A DNA stretch of 64,000 nucleotides from Dethiothermospora halolimnae (GTDB lineage: Bacteria > Bacillota > Clostridia > Tissierellales > VENL01). Both the position numbers and the translations under genes were made by a program. Below the pieces are notes generated by a model. The model did no database searches. It was not told the origin of the DNA and was given only the letters and a program-made list of their open reading frames with translations. How positions within the stretch are numbered: position 1 is the stretch's first letter; each line of letters begins with the position of its first letter. This document shows, in pieces, positions 1-8,592 of this stretch. Where the stretch lies: contig NZ_JBAKFX010000001.1 in the NCBI RefSeq assembly GCF_037577855.1, forward strand, positions 1 to 64,000, read 5' to 3'.

Positions 1-2
1 TA

Positions 3-1124
3 GTGTTATTTGGATTTATGCTACAAATAAGGAGTTTCAACAGATTAGAACGATGGATTGAAAAGGGCAAATTTAAAAAATTATTTTCTAGAAAAACTAA
101 AATACCTCATATAGATACTATTAGAAGGTCTTTAACTGACTTTGATATTAGTAGTTTGTCTGATATGCATAATCATATAATAAAAAAAGCAATAAAAAAT
201 AAGGTTTTTAGAAAAGGTACTATAGATGGATTGAAAGTTGTTGCTATAGATGGAGTAGAGCTATTTGATAGTACTAAAAAATGTTGTGATAGGTGCTTAA
301 CTCGAGTTGATAAAGAGGGGATAACTCATCATTTCCATAGAGCCACAGTATGCTCAACTATAGGTTCAGATCCTCATTTGATATTAGGGCATGAAATGCT
401 TGAGCCTAAAAAAGATTCTTCAAAAAAAGACGAAGGAGAGATTACAGGAGCTAAAAGGCTTATAAAAAAACTTCATAGAAATTTCAATCATTTTGCAGAT
501 ATAATTATGGCTGACGCCTTATATTGCAAAGTGCCTTGGATAAAAGAAGTAAAATCTATAGGCATGGATGCAGTAGTAAGAGTGAAAGATAAAAGGCTTA
601 ATATTGTGAAAGATGCTTTAGCAATATTTAAATGCCGTCAGGCAGATGAAGAATGGATAGCTGAAAAAGAAAGTAATAAGAGCATTAAAATAAAAGCATG
701 GGATGAAGATAATATTGAAATGGCTGATGGAGAAACAAAAATTAGATTTATAAAATTTAAAGAAAAAATTAAAAAAGGTGATAAGATTGAAGTTAAGGAA
801 GCTTGGATTATAACAACTGATAAGGTTGTTTCTGTTAAAACTTTATGGAAAATAATGCATGACAGATGGCATATAGAAAACAATATATTTCATCAATTAA
901 AAACAGAGTGGCATTTAGATCATTGCTTTATTCATAGCCCTACGGGCATAGAAACAGTTATTATGTTTATATTTATGGCTTTTAATCTAATGCAATTATA
1001 CTTTTTTAGATGTATTAGAACATTTAGAAAAAAGGGGATGCTCCAAATAGATATAATTGAAGATTTAAGAGATGGAGTGTTACTAATACAGGATTGGAAA
1101 AATCCTATATTTGAGAAAACATAA
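3..1124 (+). CDS. DDE transposase (IS4/DDE_Tnp_1-like), 5' end outside the window
   Basis: Catalyses cut-and-paste transposition of an insertion sequence. The RNase-H-like catalytic triad is visible as D83 (in AIDGVE), D171 (in IMADALY) and E292 (in WHIENNIFHQLK), counting from the first codon in the window. The W-IEN-F--LK context around the glutamate is typical of IS4-like DDE enzymes. A CxxC pair (KKCCDRC) follows the first aspartate. The reading frame is already open at the window edge and the apparent GTG at position 3 has no visible ribosome binding site, so the true start probably lies upstream. The catalytic core is intact. Terminal inverted repeats could not be defined because the left end is missing. 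Confidence 0.85.
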   Translation: MLFGFMLQIRSFNRLERWIEKGKFKKLFSRKTKIPHIDTIRRSLTDFDISSLSDMHNHIIKKAIKNKVFRKGTIDGLKVVAIDGVELFDSTKKCCDRCLTRVDKEGITHHFHRATVCSTIGSDPHLILGHEMLEPKKDSSKKDEGEITGAKRLIKKLHRNFNHFADIIMADALYCKVPWIKEVKSIGMDAVVRVKDKRLNIVKDALAIFKCRQADEEWIAEKESNKSIKIKAWDEDNIEMADGETKIRFIKFKEKIKKGDKIEVKEAWIITTDKVVSVKTLWKIMHDRWHIENNIFHQLKTEWHLDHCFIHSPTGIETVIMFIFMAFNLMQLYFFRCIRTFRKKGMLQIDIIEDLRDGVLLIQDWKNPIFEKT

Positions 1125-1308
1125 GCTAAAGAAAAACTGGAAATTAAAATTTTGAATATTATGGGGAGGGGGAAAGTGTATCCTTTTTTAGGGCCAAACG
1201 GTCTTTTGATACCCATTAATAGTAAAATGTGTATAATAAACATTTTTTGTATGAGTAAAATTTTTACTGGAAATTAGATGCGAAATTTCTGCCAACTTTA
1301 TAAATCAA

Positions 1309-1337
1309 TTGACATACCTTTCCACTTATGCTAAAGT
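1309..1337 (+). promoter_or_regulatory. Sigma-A-type promoter of the ABC-F leader
   Basis: TTGACA at 1309-1314 and TAAAGT at 1332-1337 are separated by exactly 17 nt. The pair lies about 30 nt before the start of the leader peptide ORF. A further TATAAT at 1343-1348 has no well-placed -35. The 1125-1308 stretch between the transposase and this promoter shows no convincing gene. Confidence 0.6.
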
Positions 1338-1368
1338 AAAGTTATAATAAATGGGAGTAGGTGTAGAA

Positions 1369-1458
1369 ATGATCACTTTACAAAATATATCAAACTTAAT
1401 TAAACTTAATAGTATCGTTTCTTCAAAGCCTAAAGGATATTTTGCTCTACAGGTTTAG
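1369..1458 (+). CDS. 29-codon leader peptide of the ABC-F gene
   Basis: A short ORF starts at ATG 1369 behind GGGAG and ends at TAG 1458, with a peptide ending in SKPKGYFALQV. It sits between a good promoter and two tandem terminator hairpins upstream of an antibiotic-resistance-type ABC-F gene. That is the arrangement used by ribosome-stalling leader peptides. Its last codon, its stop codon and the bases just after it (AGGTTTAGCCT, 1451-1461) can pair with part of the first terminator (AGGCTTAGCCT, 1497-1507), with one mismatch and one wobble. Ribosome position on this ORF could therefore decide whether the terminator forms. Which drug induces it cannot be told from sequence. Confidence 0.65.
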   Translation: MITLQNISNLIKLNSIVSSKPKGYFALQV

Positions 1459-1493
1459 CCTATTTATGTAAATTAAAATAATTTTTGTTGATA

Positions 1494-1516
1494 AGCAGGC
1501 TTAGCCTGCTATTTTT
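1494..1516 (+). terminator. Attenuator terminator 1 of the ABC-F leader
   Basis: AGCAGGC, a TTA loop and GCCTGCT are followed by ATTTTT: a compact intrinsic terminator inside the leader, before the resistance gene. Its central part can instead pair with 1451-1461 at the end of the leader peptide ORF, giving a competing antiterminator. Confidence 0.7.
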
Positions 1517-1545
1517 GTATATTTAAATAGATTACCACTATATCT

Positions 1546-1573
1546 AAGGGATGGCTTTGCCATCCCTTTTTTT
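1546..1573 (+). terminator. Attenuator terminator 2 of the ABC-F leader
   Basis: AAGGGATGGC, a TTT loop and GCCATCCCTT run into a T tract. This 10-bp perfect stem is a strong intrinsic terminator, still upstream of the ABC-F gene, so basal transcription of the gene should be low unless readthrough is induced. Confidence 0.8.
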
Positions 1574-1596
1574 CTTATTTTGGGGAGGTGAAAAAA

Positions 1597-1689
1597 ATGA
1601 TCAATGTACATTTAATTAAACATAAATTAAATGTAAGGAGAGATGCTTATGTCGACTATAACACTAAAGGATATGACATATTATTATGA
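1597..1689 (+). CDS. Second leader ORF overlapping the ABC-F start
   Basis: GGGGAGGTG at 1582-1590 is the strongest ribosome binding site in the leader and precedes ATG 1597. The 30-codon frame ends at TGA 1689, overlapping the ABC-F start in another frame. Inside it lies a perfect 10-bp inverted repeat (ACATTTAATT at 1608-1617, AATTAAATGT at 1625-1634) ending one base before AAGGAG (1635-1640), the ABC-F ribosome binding site. Translation of this ORF would unfold the hairpin and also cross the ABC-F start, so translational control is plausible. It may be only a ribosome landing site rather than a functional peptide. Confidence 0.5.
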   Translation: MINVHLIKHKLNVRRDAYVDYNTKGYDILL

Positions 1690-3223
1690 CAATTTTTTTA
1701 AAAATGTATTTTCAAATGTAAATTTAAACCTTGATACCGATTGGAAACTAGGATTAGTTGGTAGAAACGGTAGGGGTAAAACTACCCTATTAAGACTTTT
1801 AAACAAAGACTTAGACCCTTCTAAGGGGAAAATATCTATGCCTGTTAATACAGAGTATTTTCCCTATAATTATAAAAAAAGTTTTACCAAAACTATAGAT
1901 GTTGTTAAGGAAAACATAGCCCCTTATCACCAATTAGAAGAAGATATGGATACCCTTATTAAAAAAGGAGACCCCAAAAGTATAGACACTTATGGAGAAA
2001 TCCTTTCTAGATACGAAAAGCTCGACGGATATATTATAGATTCCTTACTAGAGAAGGAATTTAGACTTATTGGTCTTAAACCAGAGCTATTAAATAGAGA
2101 CTTTAAACTATTATCCGGTGGAGAAAAAAACAAGGCGCTTATAGTAGCTATGTTTCTAAAGAAAAACCATTTTCTATTGATCGATGAACCTACAAATCAC
2201 TTAGATATCGAAGGTAGAAAAAAACTTTCTAAGTACCTTGCTACAAAAAAAGGTTATATAGTTATATCCCATGATAGAACATTTTTAGATGGATGTATTG
2301 ACCATGTATTATCTATAAATAAAGAAACTATCCACATTGAAAAAGGAAACTATTCTTCATGGTTAAATAATAAAAATTTACAGGATGAATACGAGCTAAA
2401 TACTAGAAAGAAACTAGAAAGACAAGTTAAGGTTTTAGAAAAGGCAGCCAATAAAAATAGAAGATGGTCCTTTGATAAAGAAAAAGAAAAGATAGGCTGT
2501 AAAGGTGATAAAGGAGCCATTGGAGCCAGAGCAGCTAGGCTTATGAAAAGGGTCATTAACATAGAAAGAAGAACAAACAATATGCTAGATGAGAAAAAAG
2601 AACTCTTAAAAGATTATGAAACAGTTAAGGCCCTAAATATAAACCAAAGGCAATTAGAAGATGATATTTATATAACCACTAAAAAACTATCCTTCTCTTA
2701 TGATAATAAAAAACTAATTGATAATCTAAACCTTAAATTATACAAAGGAGATCGTCTGTGGATAAAGGGGCAAAACGGATGTGGTAAAACCACATTATTG
2801 AAGATATTATGTGGAGAACTAGATATAACCGGTGGAACACTAGAAGTTAATCCAGAGATGAAAATATCTAGAGGATACCAAGATGTGGTTTGGAAACAAG
2901 GCTTTCTAAATGATCTACTAAAGAAAAATAAAATTAATGAAAATAAATTTAAATACATCCTTTCATTCTTCGATATAGGAGAAGAATATTTTAAAAGACC
3001 TATTGAGACCTTTAGCCAAGGGGAAAAGAAAAAAATTGATATAGCTAGAGCCTTTTCTAGTGAAAATCACATTTTCATATGGGATGAACCCCTTAATTTT
3101 ATGGATATATTATTTAGAACCCAGCTTGAAGATGCAATACTAAAGTTTGAACCTACTATTATTTTTGTTGAACATGATGAATCCTTTGGAAAGAAAATAT
3201 CAAATAAGATTTTAGATATGTAA
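1649..3223 (+). CDS. Lsa/CplR-like ABC-F ribosome protection ATPase
   Basis: A soluble protein with two ABC domains and no membrane segments, expected to bind the ribosomal E site and displace lincosamide, pleuromutilin or streptogramin A antibiotics. Walker A1 is GRNGRGKT (residues 38-45), followed by LSGGE and LLIDEPTNHLD. After a long charged interdomain linker come Walker A2 GQNGCGKT, FSQGE and IWDEPLNFMD. The opening DTDWKLGLVGRNGRGKT is characteristic of the Lsa/CplR branch. ATG 1649 is preferred over ATG 1643, since AAGGAG at 1635-1640 is 8 nt from the former and only 2 nt from the latter. Expression is likely controlled by the leader at 1369-1689. The drug spectrum is inferred from family membership only. 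Confidence 0.85.
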   Translation: MSTITLKDMTYYYDNFFKNVFSNVNLNLDTDWKLGLVGRNGRGKTTLLRLLNKDLDPSKGKISMPVNTEYFPYNYKKSFTKTIDVVKENIAPYHQLEEDMDTLIKKGDPKSIDTYGEILSRYEKLDGYIIDSLLEKEFRLIGLKPELLNRDFKLLSGGEKNKALIVAMFLKKNHFLLIDEPTNHLDIEGRKKLSKYLATKKGYIVISHDRTFLDGCIDHVLSINKETIHIEKGNYSSWLNNKNLQDEYELNTRKKLERQVKVLEKAANKNRRWSFDKEKEKIGCKGDKGAIGARAARLMKRVINIERRTNNMLDEKKELLKDYETVKALNINQRQLEDDIYITTKKLSFSYDNKKLIDNLNLKLYKGDRLWIKGQNGCGKTTLLKILCGELDITGGTLEVNPEMKISRGYQDVVWKQGFLNDLLKKNKINENKFKYILSFFDIGEEYFKRPIETFSQGEKKKIDIARAFSSENHIFIWDEPLNFMDILFRTQLEDAILKFEPTIIFVEHDESFGKKISNKILDM

Positions 3224-3226
3224 TCA

Positions 3227-3251
3227 GTTGGGGGATTACGAATCCCCCAAC
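3227..3251 (+). terminator. Hairpin after the ABC-F gene
   Basis: GTTGGGGGATT, ACG and AATCCCCCAAC form a perfect 11-bp stem 3 nt after the stop codon. It is followed by A-rich rather than T-rich sequence, so it may act as a 3' stabiliser or an imperfect terminator. Confidence 0.55.
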
Positions 3252-3351
3252 AACAAAAAAAGATTATTAAATCTATGCCAAGAAAAAAATTATTAATTTC
3301 CAGTAACAAAAGAATCATTAAATAATATTTTGAAGAAGGTACTATATAAAG

Positions 3352-4185
3352 TCATTTCACAAGCTTTTGACATTCTTCACAATAATAAATACTTCCCCCT
3401 TGATAAGTAGCTTTTTTTATAATAGAGCCACATCTTGGACATGGATTATTAACAGTTTTTCTGCTAACCTTAGTCTTATATCCTCCATACTTATTATATA
3501 AATCCTTCTCTGTATCTCGTCCACCTTTTTCAACCATCTCCTTAAGTGTATCCTTTATTGATAGAAATATATTTTCTTTTTCTGTTTTTGATAGTGTTTT
3601 TATCTTTCTCTTTGGATGTATTTTAGCATTATAAAGAATATCTTGTAATACTCCATTCCCTAATCCAGGTATTCTTTGTTCAGTTGCAAGGAATCCCTTT
3701 GCACTTAACCTTTGAACATCATCTAAAGAAATGAGATTATGAAAATACTCCATATCAAATTCTTCAGATAATGGAGAAGGTTTTTCCTTTGCAATATCAT
3801 AATACTTATTATCAAATTCACCTTCTTTAAAACACCATAAACCCCCGTACATTTGAACACTTCCAGTCATTGATGATGAATCATCAAACTCAATTAATAA
3901 TTGATGCTTTTTAGGCCTTCTTTCCCCTTTATTTTGATATCTAATATTAACTCCATCTCCTAATAATATTATAGCATCCTCTACCCTAATCTCGACAATA
4001 CCACCAAAACTTTCTATGTTGCCTACGACTTTACCTTTAAGTAAATCCCCATAATTTTCAGGATCACCATGATACCAGGCAAATTTATGGGGAGAATGAT
4101 TAGCTATTACGTTGACGATGGTTTTACCATAAACATTATCCTTAACCTGTCTAGATATGTTTATTGCTTCAGGAATTTCAAGCAT
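3352..4185 (-). CDS. Fpg/Nei-family (MutM/endonuclease VIII-like) protein lacking the catalytic proline
   Basis: The fold is that of formamidopyrimidine-DNA glycosylase. It has an N-terminal beta-sandwich, a helix-two-turn-helix region (LATEQRIPGLGNGVLQDILYNA) and a C-terminal zinc finger, CPRCGS...CEEC. Classic enzymes start with Pro-Glu after removal of Met, and the proline amine performs the beta-lyase chemistry. Here the protein starts MLEIPE, so Leu replaces the proline while Glu3 is kept. AAAGGAGG precedes this ATG, so the start is secure. It may be a DNA-damage binder, a glycosylase with altered chemistry or a protein with another role. I recall similar MLEIPE proteins annotated as endonuclease VIII in Clostridia, so this is probably a subfamily trait rather than a local mutation. 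Confidence 0.8.
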   Translation of the reverse strand: MLEIPEAINISRQVKDNVYGKTIVNVIANHSPHKFAWYHGDPENYGDLLKGKVVGNIESFGGIVEIRVEDAIILLGDGVNIRYQNKGERRPKKHQLLIEFDDSSSMTGSVQMYGGLWCFKEGEFDNKYYDIAKEKPSPLSEEFDMEYFHNLISLDDVQRLSAKGFLATEQRIPGLGNGVLQDILYNAKIHPKRKIKTLSKTEKENIFLSIKDTLKEMVEKGGRDTEKDLYNKYGGYKTKVSRKTVNNPCPRCGSIIKKATYQGGSIYYCEECQKLVK

Positions 4186-4874
4186 AGACTTTCCTCCTTT
4201 AATAATTAGTATTTAAGTATTTGTTCTATATTTTTCCAAAATATCCTTTTAAAATATTCTTTAATTTTTATATTATTACTTATGGAGTAATAAAGACTAT
4301 TTTTGTTAATATAATTGAAAACATAGTTCTTTCAGATAGTTCATTAAAGAGCTTTAAAATTCTACTGAATATATTAAGTACCAAAGCATACTATTTATAT
4401 ATTTCTTATAAATAGATCCTATCCCCCCTAATTTTATTAAAAATCCTTAATTAAAACTTGTCTTTTCTCCAATAATATTTACATTCTATTAATATAATTA
4501 CGAATTTCTACTGTTTTGCCCTTTTACTTTGTTAGAAAGTTACCATTGACAACCTAAATAAAAATTTGTTAAACTCTTTAAGTCTCATGAAAAGCTTTGC
4601 AGAACTATAGTGAATTATATCACAAAATGTCAAAAAAATATCACTGCTTAGAAGGGGGTAATTTGTGAACTTTTTATATAGTCTATAATAAAATAGCAAA
4701 ATATTGGTTTCAAAGAAAACATTTTCATGAACCACACAATAATTTGTAGTAAAATGTTTTCATGTCACTTTTATTAACTCACAACTAAATATTGTAAAAA
4801 TTAATTTATTTGAATTATGTTTAACTTATCTATATATAATAAACATATCAAACAACTTATGAGGAGGAAAAAAA
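4186..4874. other. Intergenic region before the purine permease
   Basis: This 690-bp AT-rich stretch holds no convincing gene. Short open frames on either strand lack ribosome binding sites. An 11-bp inverted repeat, GAAAACATTTT (4715-4725) and AAAATGTTTTC (4751-4761), lies about 110 nt before the permease start and could be an operator or RNA hairpin. No purine riboswitch consensus was recognised. A TATAAT-like -10 occurs near 4836-4842. Confidence 0.4.
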
Positions 4875-6224
4875 GTGAAACAAAACAACAGTTCAAATTC
4901 TTTAGTAGAAAGGTTTTATCATCTCTCTAAATATGGAACAGATGTAAAAACAGAAATCATGGCAGGTATTACTACATTCTTAACTATGGCATATGTTTTA
5001 GTGGTTATACCAGATATTTTATCAAGTGCAGGTATTCCTCAAGCAGGACTTTATACTTCTGTATGTTTAATAGCCGTTATAGGAACCTTTGGTCACGCAT
5101 TCTTTTCTAAGTTACCATTGGCTACTTCTCCAGGTTTAGGACTTACAATATTCTTTGCTACTGCAGTTACTAATCCTGACGTTATGGGATATACTTGGCA
5201 ACAAGGTTTAGCAGCCGTAGCAATATCCGGTGCTACATTCTTTTTAATTGCTGTTACACCTCTTAGAGAGAAAATAATAAATGGTCTACCTAAAAATATA
5301 AAAATAGCCATGACAGGTGGTGTAGGTTTATTTATTGCACTTATAGGATTTAAAAATGCTGGAATAGTTAATGCCGTTGACGGTGGTATGTACTTTGGCG
5401 ATTTAACAAATCCAGAAGTAATACTTAGTTTAATTGGATTATTCCTAACCCTTATATTTATGGCTAAGGGAGTTAAAGCAGCTCTTATTTTATCTATAAT
5501 TTTAACAACTATAATCGGTATACCTATGGGAATAACTGACCTTTCCGGCATTGGATTTTTATCAGTTCCACCATCAATAGGAGATACTTTCTTTAAACAA
5601 GATTTTGCAGGACTTTTTGGAAGCCAAGGTGTAGGTACAGCTATTCTTAATGTTATAATGGTTATACTTACTATAAGTTTAGTTGACCTATTTGACAACA
5701 TAGGAACTGTTTTAGCGGTTGCCGATAGAGGTAAGCTTTACGATGAAAATGGAGACGTTAGAAATATGAAAAAAGCTTTACTTTCAGACTCTATAGCTAC
5801 CACTATAAGTTCATTTTTAGGAACAACTACAACTTCAACTTATTTGGAGACTTCAGCGGGTATATCAGCCGGTGGTAGAACTGGACTTACGGCTCTTACT
5901 ACAGGAATATTATTCTTATTCGCTATGTTCTTCTCTGGTATAGTTAGTATAATTCCAGGAGCGGCTACAGCACCAGCTCTTATTGTAATAGGTGTACTTA
6001 TGATTGGGTCTATAACTAGAATAGACTTTACTGATATAACAGAGGGTGCTCCGGCATTCTTTACTATAACATTAATGCCCTTTACAGGAAGTATAGCAGA
6101 AGGTGTTGCCGGTGGTATTATAACTTATGTTGTTCTTAAACTAGCAACAGGAAGATATAAAGAAATTAAACCAGTTATGTATATACTGTCAATACTATTT
6201 ATTATAAGATTTATTACAATGTAA
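4875..6224 (+). CDS. NCS2-family guanine/hypoxanthine permease (AzgA/PbuG type)
   Basis: Imports purine bases across the cytoplasmic membrane by proton symport. The 449-residue length fits the AzgA-like branch, and the sequence is an almost continuous series of hydrophobic helices. Family signatures include the N-terminal EIMAGITTFLTMAYVLVV, the central SLVDLFDNIGTVLAVADRG and TTTSTYLETSAGISAGGRTG. The start is GTG 4875, seven nucleotides after GAGGAGG. It appears monocistronic and ends in a large bidirectional hairpin. Guanine, hypoxanthine or adenine specificity cannot be separated by eye. Confidence 0.9.
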   Translation: MKQNNSSNSLVERFYHLSKYGTDVKTEIMAGITTFLTMAYVLVVIPDILSSAGIPQAGLYTSVCLIAVIGTFGHAFFSKLPLATSPGLGLTIFFATAVTNPDVMGYTWQQGLAAVAISGATFFLIAVTPLREKIINGLPKNIKIAMTGGVGLFIALIGFKNAGIVNAVDGGMYFGDLTNPEVILSLIGLFLTLIFMAKGVKAALILSIILTTIIGIPMGITDLSGIGFLSVPPSIGDTFFKQDFAGLFGSQGVGTAILNVIMVILTISLVDLFDNIGTVLAVADRGKLYDENGDVRNMKKALLSDSIATTISSFLGTTTTSTYLETSAGISAGGRTGLTALTTGILFLFAMFFSGIVSIIPGAATAPALIVIGVLMIGSITRIDFTDITEGAPAFFTITLMPFTGSIAEGVAGGIITYVVLKLATGRYKEIKPVMYILSILFIIRFITM

Positions 6225-6234
6225 TTGGAAAACC

Positions 6235-6277
6235 ATTGCCCCCCTAGATAACAGTTACTGTTATCTAGGGGGGCAAT
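6235..6277. terminator. Bidirectional terminator, perfect 21-bp stem
   Basis: The 43-nt segment is perfectly self-complementary around a single central T at 6256. Each arm is ATTGCCCCCCTAGATAACAG plus one T. It lies between the convergent purine permease and DUF11 protein genes. Confidence 0.8.
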
Positions 6278-6295
6278 CACTATATACTGTTAAAT

Positions 6296-8380
6296 TTATT
6301 CTTCTATATCCTCATATTGAGGTGGGAAAAACTCTGGGAAACCTTGGTTCATAAATTCTTCACATATGTCTCCATCGGGACTAAACTCTTCACATCTAGG
6401 CGGTTCGGGACAGAATCCAAAGGCAGGTATTAATAATTGAACTCTCCCAACTACTTTTATAATAATAAAAACTCCAGCAGCAAAATTAATTAAATTATCA
6501 CTTTGAGTTATGTCTCCTAAAACCTTAGAACTTGTTTCAACCACAATTTTAAAGTTAAATTCATCCCTAGTGTTATCGGGGATAAATAAGACTATGTCTT
6601 TAAATATATCTGGTAAATACCCTGTTATATTAGTTCCCTCTTCAGTCTCAACCTCAAAGGGTATCCTTATGGTGAATCTTACCCGTTTAAAATTAGGTCT
6701 ATTAGTAATAGGAGACATATTCAAAGTCCCATCTACAATAATTCCAGATTTAAATTTAATATTTTCAAAGGTAAAACAATCAATATCAAAGCTTACATCC
6801 TCAAAACATTCTCTTTGCTGACAGTGGGAATAAACTTTATCAGTAATCACACAAACCGTTTCTACAAACTCCGTTGGACAAAGAACATCTATAACACTAC
6901 CTGAAGAAATATTTGACTCCACAATAATAGGGTCCCCTTCTTCTGGAGCAAAAGTCCCGGTTACTATGGCTCTATTTAAGAATCTTGATCCACAACCTCT
7001 AAATGTTCCAGATATCTGGAAAAATCCCGTAACTGTTTCCCCAATATTAAGATCCCCAATAACCCAAGTAATGGTTCTATTGTTGAAGGTTGCAGCCCCT
7101 TTACTTACATTACTATCCACAGATAGTATGTCATCAAGTTCTATTAAATCGGACAATATAACATTTGAAAGGAACGTATTCCCTGTATTAGTTACCGTTA
7201 GCCTAACTTCCCAAGCACTGGCTTGATCTTGAGGTATTGTAAGGGGACCATCTATAATATTTTTTTCAACATTTATTAGTGGCTCTGTTGGTTCTCCTGC
7301 TGGTCTAACCGTAATTGCCACTCCCCTTGCAGGTCCTGCAAATATTTCTCCTTCATTTGGATCTACTCCAGTTACATTTGCTTCATTAAGGGTTCTAAAG
7401 CCTGTCATTGTAAATATACCTGTAATATCAAAGCGTATTATAGCTGCATCTCCAGCATTTAGTGTTCCCACATTCCATGTTAATCTCTTAGTTACTGGAT
7501 CATAGCTGGCATCTCCAGTGCCTGGGGTCTTTTCAACAACTGTAACATCGGTTACCGTATCAAGTAAGATATCATCTGTCATAACCACATTATTAACTGG
7601 ACCTGTTCCTATATTTTGGACAATTATCTCTATATGCCAGGTATTACTGGTATTTTCTTCAACTATAGTTGGCCCAACATGAATAGCTTTTTGTATATTT
7701 AAAATACCCGTTCCCGGTGGAAGTGGTCTCAGAGTAATAGTATCCCCAAAACACTCCGATAATGTCCTTGGCCTGCCACAGGTCTTATCCTTATTTGGCA
7801 CCCTATTTGAAGTAGCCGTATAAAAACAAAAGCTAAGGGGACTAAGTTCTGTTATATTAAGAAATGATGATAATGTAGTAAAATTAATTTGCCACTCTAT
7901 AAAGAAGTCAGGATTACCATTAAAATCTGATCCATCTCCAGTGGGAACAATCCTTACATTATCCCCTAATGTAACAGGTTCTGTATAGTTTGGAGTAGGT
8001 GGTCCCATGGTACTTATACCTTCAGCTTGGTCTGCAAAACTATTTGGAGGTTGATTAATAAGATTTTCCCAAAGCTCTATGGTTCCATTAACCCCTCCAC
8101 TTCCATTGACTGTTAATAACCATTGATAGGTCTCATCATTTTCATTTGTATTTAGTAAAACCCCCCAGTTAAAGTTATTAAAATCATCTAAAGCAATGGG
8201 GCTTCTATCGAGTCTCATCCTGAAAAATACAGTATTATTTTCAAATTGGAAAAAAACTGCAGGAAATTCTTCATTACCTACTATATCTATTGTAGCAGGT
8301 GACTCATCTCCTACCAAATCTCCAACACAAAATTCATCTTTAGTATACACTCGCCAATTCGTTGGCCATGGAGCAGCCAT
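6296..8380 (-). CDS. DUF11-repeat protein with SPOCS-like C-terminal part, probable spore-surface protein
   Basis: No signal peptide or membrane anchor is visible in the 694 residues. The N-terminal ~230 residues are an unrecognised beta-rich domain. Two DUF11 (CARDB-like) domains follow, starting at LNIQKAIHVGPTIVEENTS and LINVEKNIIDGPLTIPQDQ, and sharing TWNVGTLNAGDAAIIRF and TWVIGDLNIGETVTGFF. The C-terminal ~190 residues contain CVITDKVYSHCQQRECF and beta strands resembling SPOCS-type domains of clostridial spore proteins, then an acidic, Pro/Glu-rich cysteine-containing tail. Lack of a secretion signal together with these domains suggests a spore coat or exosporium component assembled from the mother cell. 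This is inference. AAAGGTGG precedes the ATG. Confidence 0.55.
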   Translation of the reverse strand: MAAPWPTNWRVYTKDEFCVGDLVGDESPATIDIVGNEEFPAVFFQFENNTVFFRMRLDRSPIALDDFNNFNWGVLLNTNENDETYQWLLTVNGSGGVNGTIELWENLINQPPNSFADQAEGISTMGPPTPNYTEPVTLGDNVRIVPTGDGSDFNGNPDFFIEWQINFTTLSSFLNITELSPLSFCFYTATSNRVPNKDKTCGRPRTLSECFGDTITLRPLPPGTGILNIQKAIHVGPTIVEENTSNTWHIEIIVQNIGTGPVNNVVMTDDILLDTVTDVTVVEKTPGTGDASYDPVTKRLTWNVGTLNAGDAAIIRFDITGIFTMTGFRTLNEANVTGVDPNEGEIFAGPARGVAITVRPAGEPTEPLINVEKNIIDGPLTIPQDQASAWEVRLTVTNTGNTFLSNVILSDLIELDDILSVDSNVSKGAATFNNRTITWVIGDLNIGETVTGFFQISGTFRGCGSRFLNRAIVTGTFAPEEGDPIIVESNISSGSVIDVLCPTEFVETVCVITDKVYSHCQQRECFEDVSFDIDCFTFENIKFKSGIIVDGTLNMSPITNRPNFKRVRFTIRIPFEVETEEGTNITGYLPDIFKDIVLFIPDNTRDEFNFKIVVETSSKVLGDITQSDNLINFAAGVFIIIKVVGRVQLLIPAFGFCPEPPRCEEFSPDGDICEEFMNQGFPEFFPPQYEDIEE

Positions 8381-8535
8381 AAAAACACCACCTTTAATAT
8401 ACTCTTAAATTAATATTTTATGTTTAAATCTATATTTACCTAAGTCATTTATAACATATATTAACTAAATATAACTAGATAATATATACTATGCTATAAC
8501 TTTTATTTAGTTCTTTACTTTATAAATTATATTAA

Positions 8536-8592
8536 TAATGAAAGAAATACCTACCTTTGAACCATACTATATTCACTAGGAGGTCTTTCATT
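8536..8592 (+). promoter_or_regulatory. Possible hairpin enclosing a ribosome binding site
   Basis: AATGAAAGA (from about 8536) can pair with TCTTTCATT (8584-8592). That would enclose the AGGAGG Shine-Dalgarno and reach the TTG start of the following membrane protein. Internal ACCTACCT could also cover AGGAGGT. This is suggestive of translational control but unproven. Confidence 0.3.

Noticed and set aside
4221..4735. Two short open frames (64 and 67 codons) in the permease upstream region
   Set aside because: Neither has a ribosome binding site or coding-like composition. One crosses the inverted repeat at 4715.
4430..4874. Purine riboswitch upstream of the NCS2 permease
   Set aside because: The conserved three-way-junction sequences (TATA...CTCGTATA, GTNTCTAC, CCGTAAA) were not found on the plus strand.
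5093..5701. 202-codon minus-strand open frame inside the permease gene
   Set aside because: It is the antisense of a strongly supported membrane transporter, has no ribosome binding site and has a composition typical of an antisense shadow.
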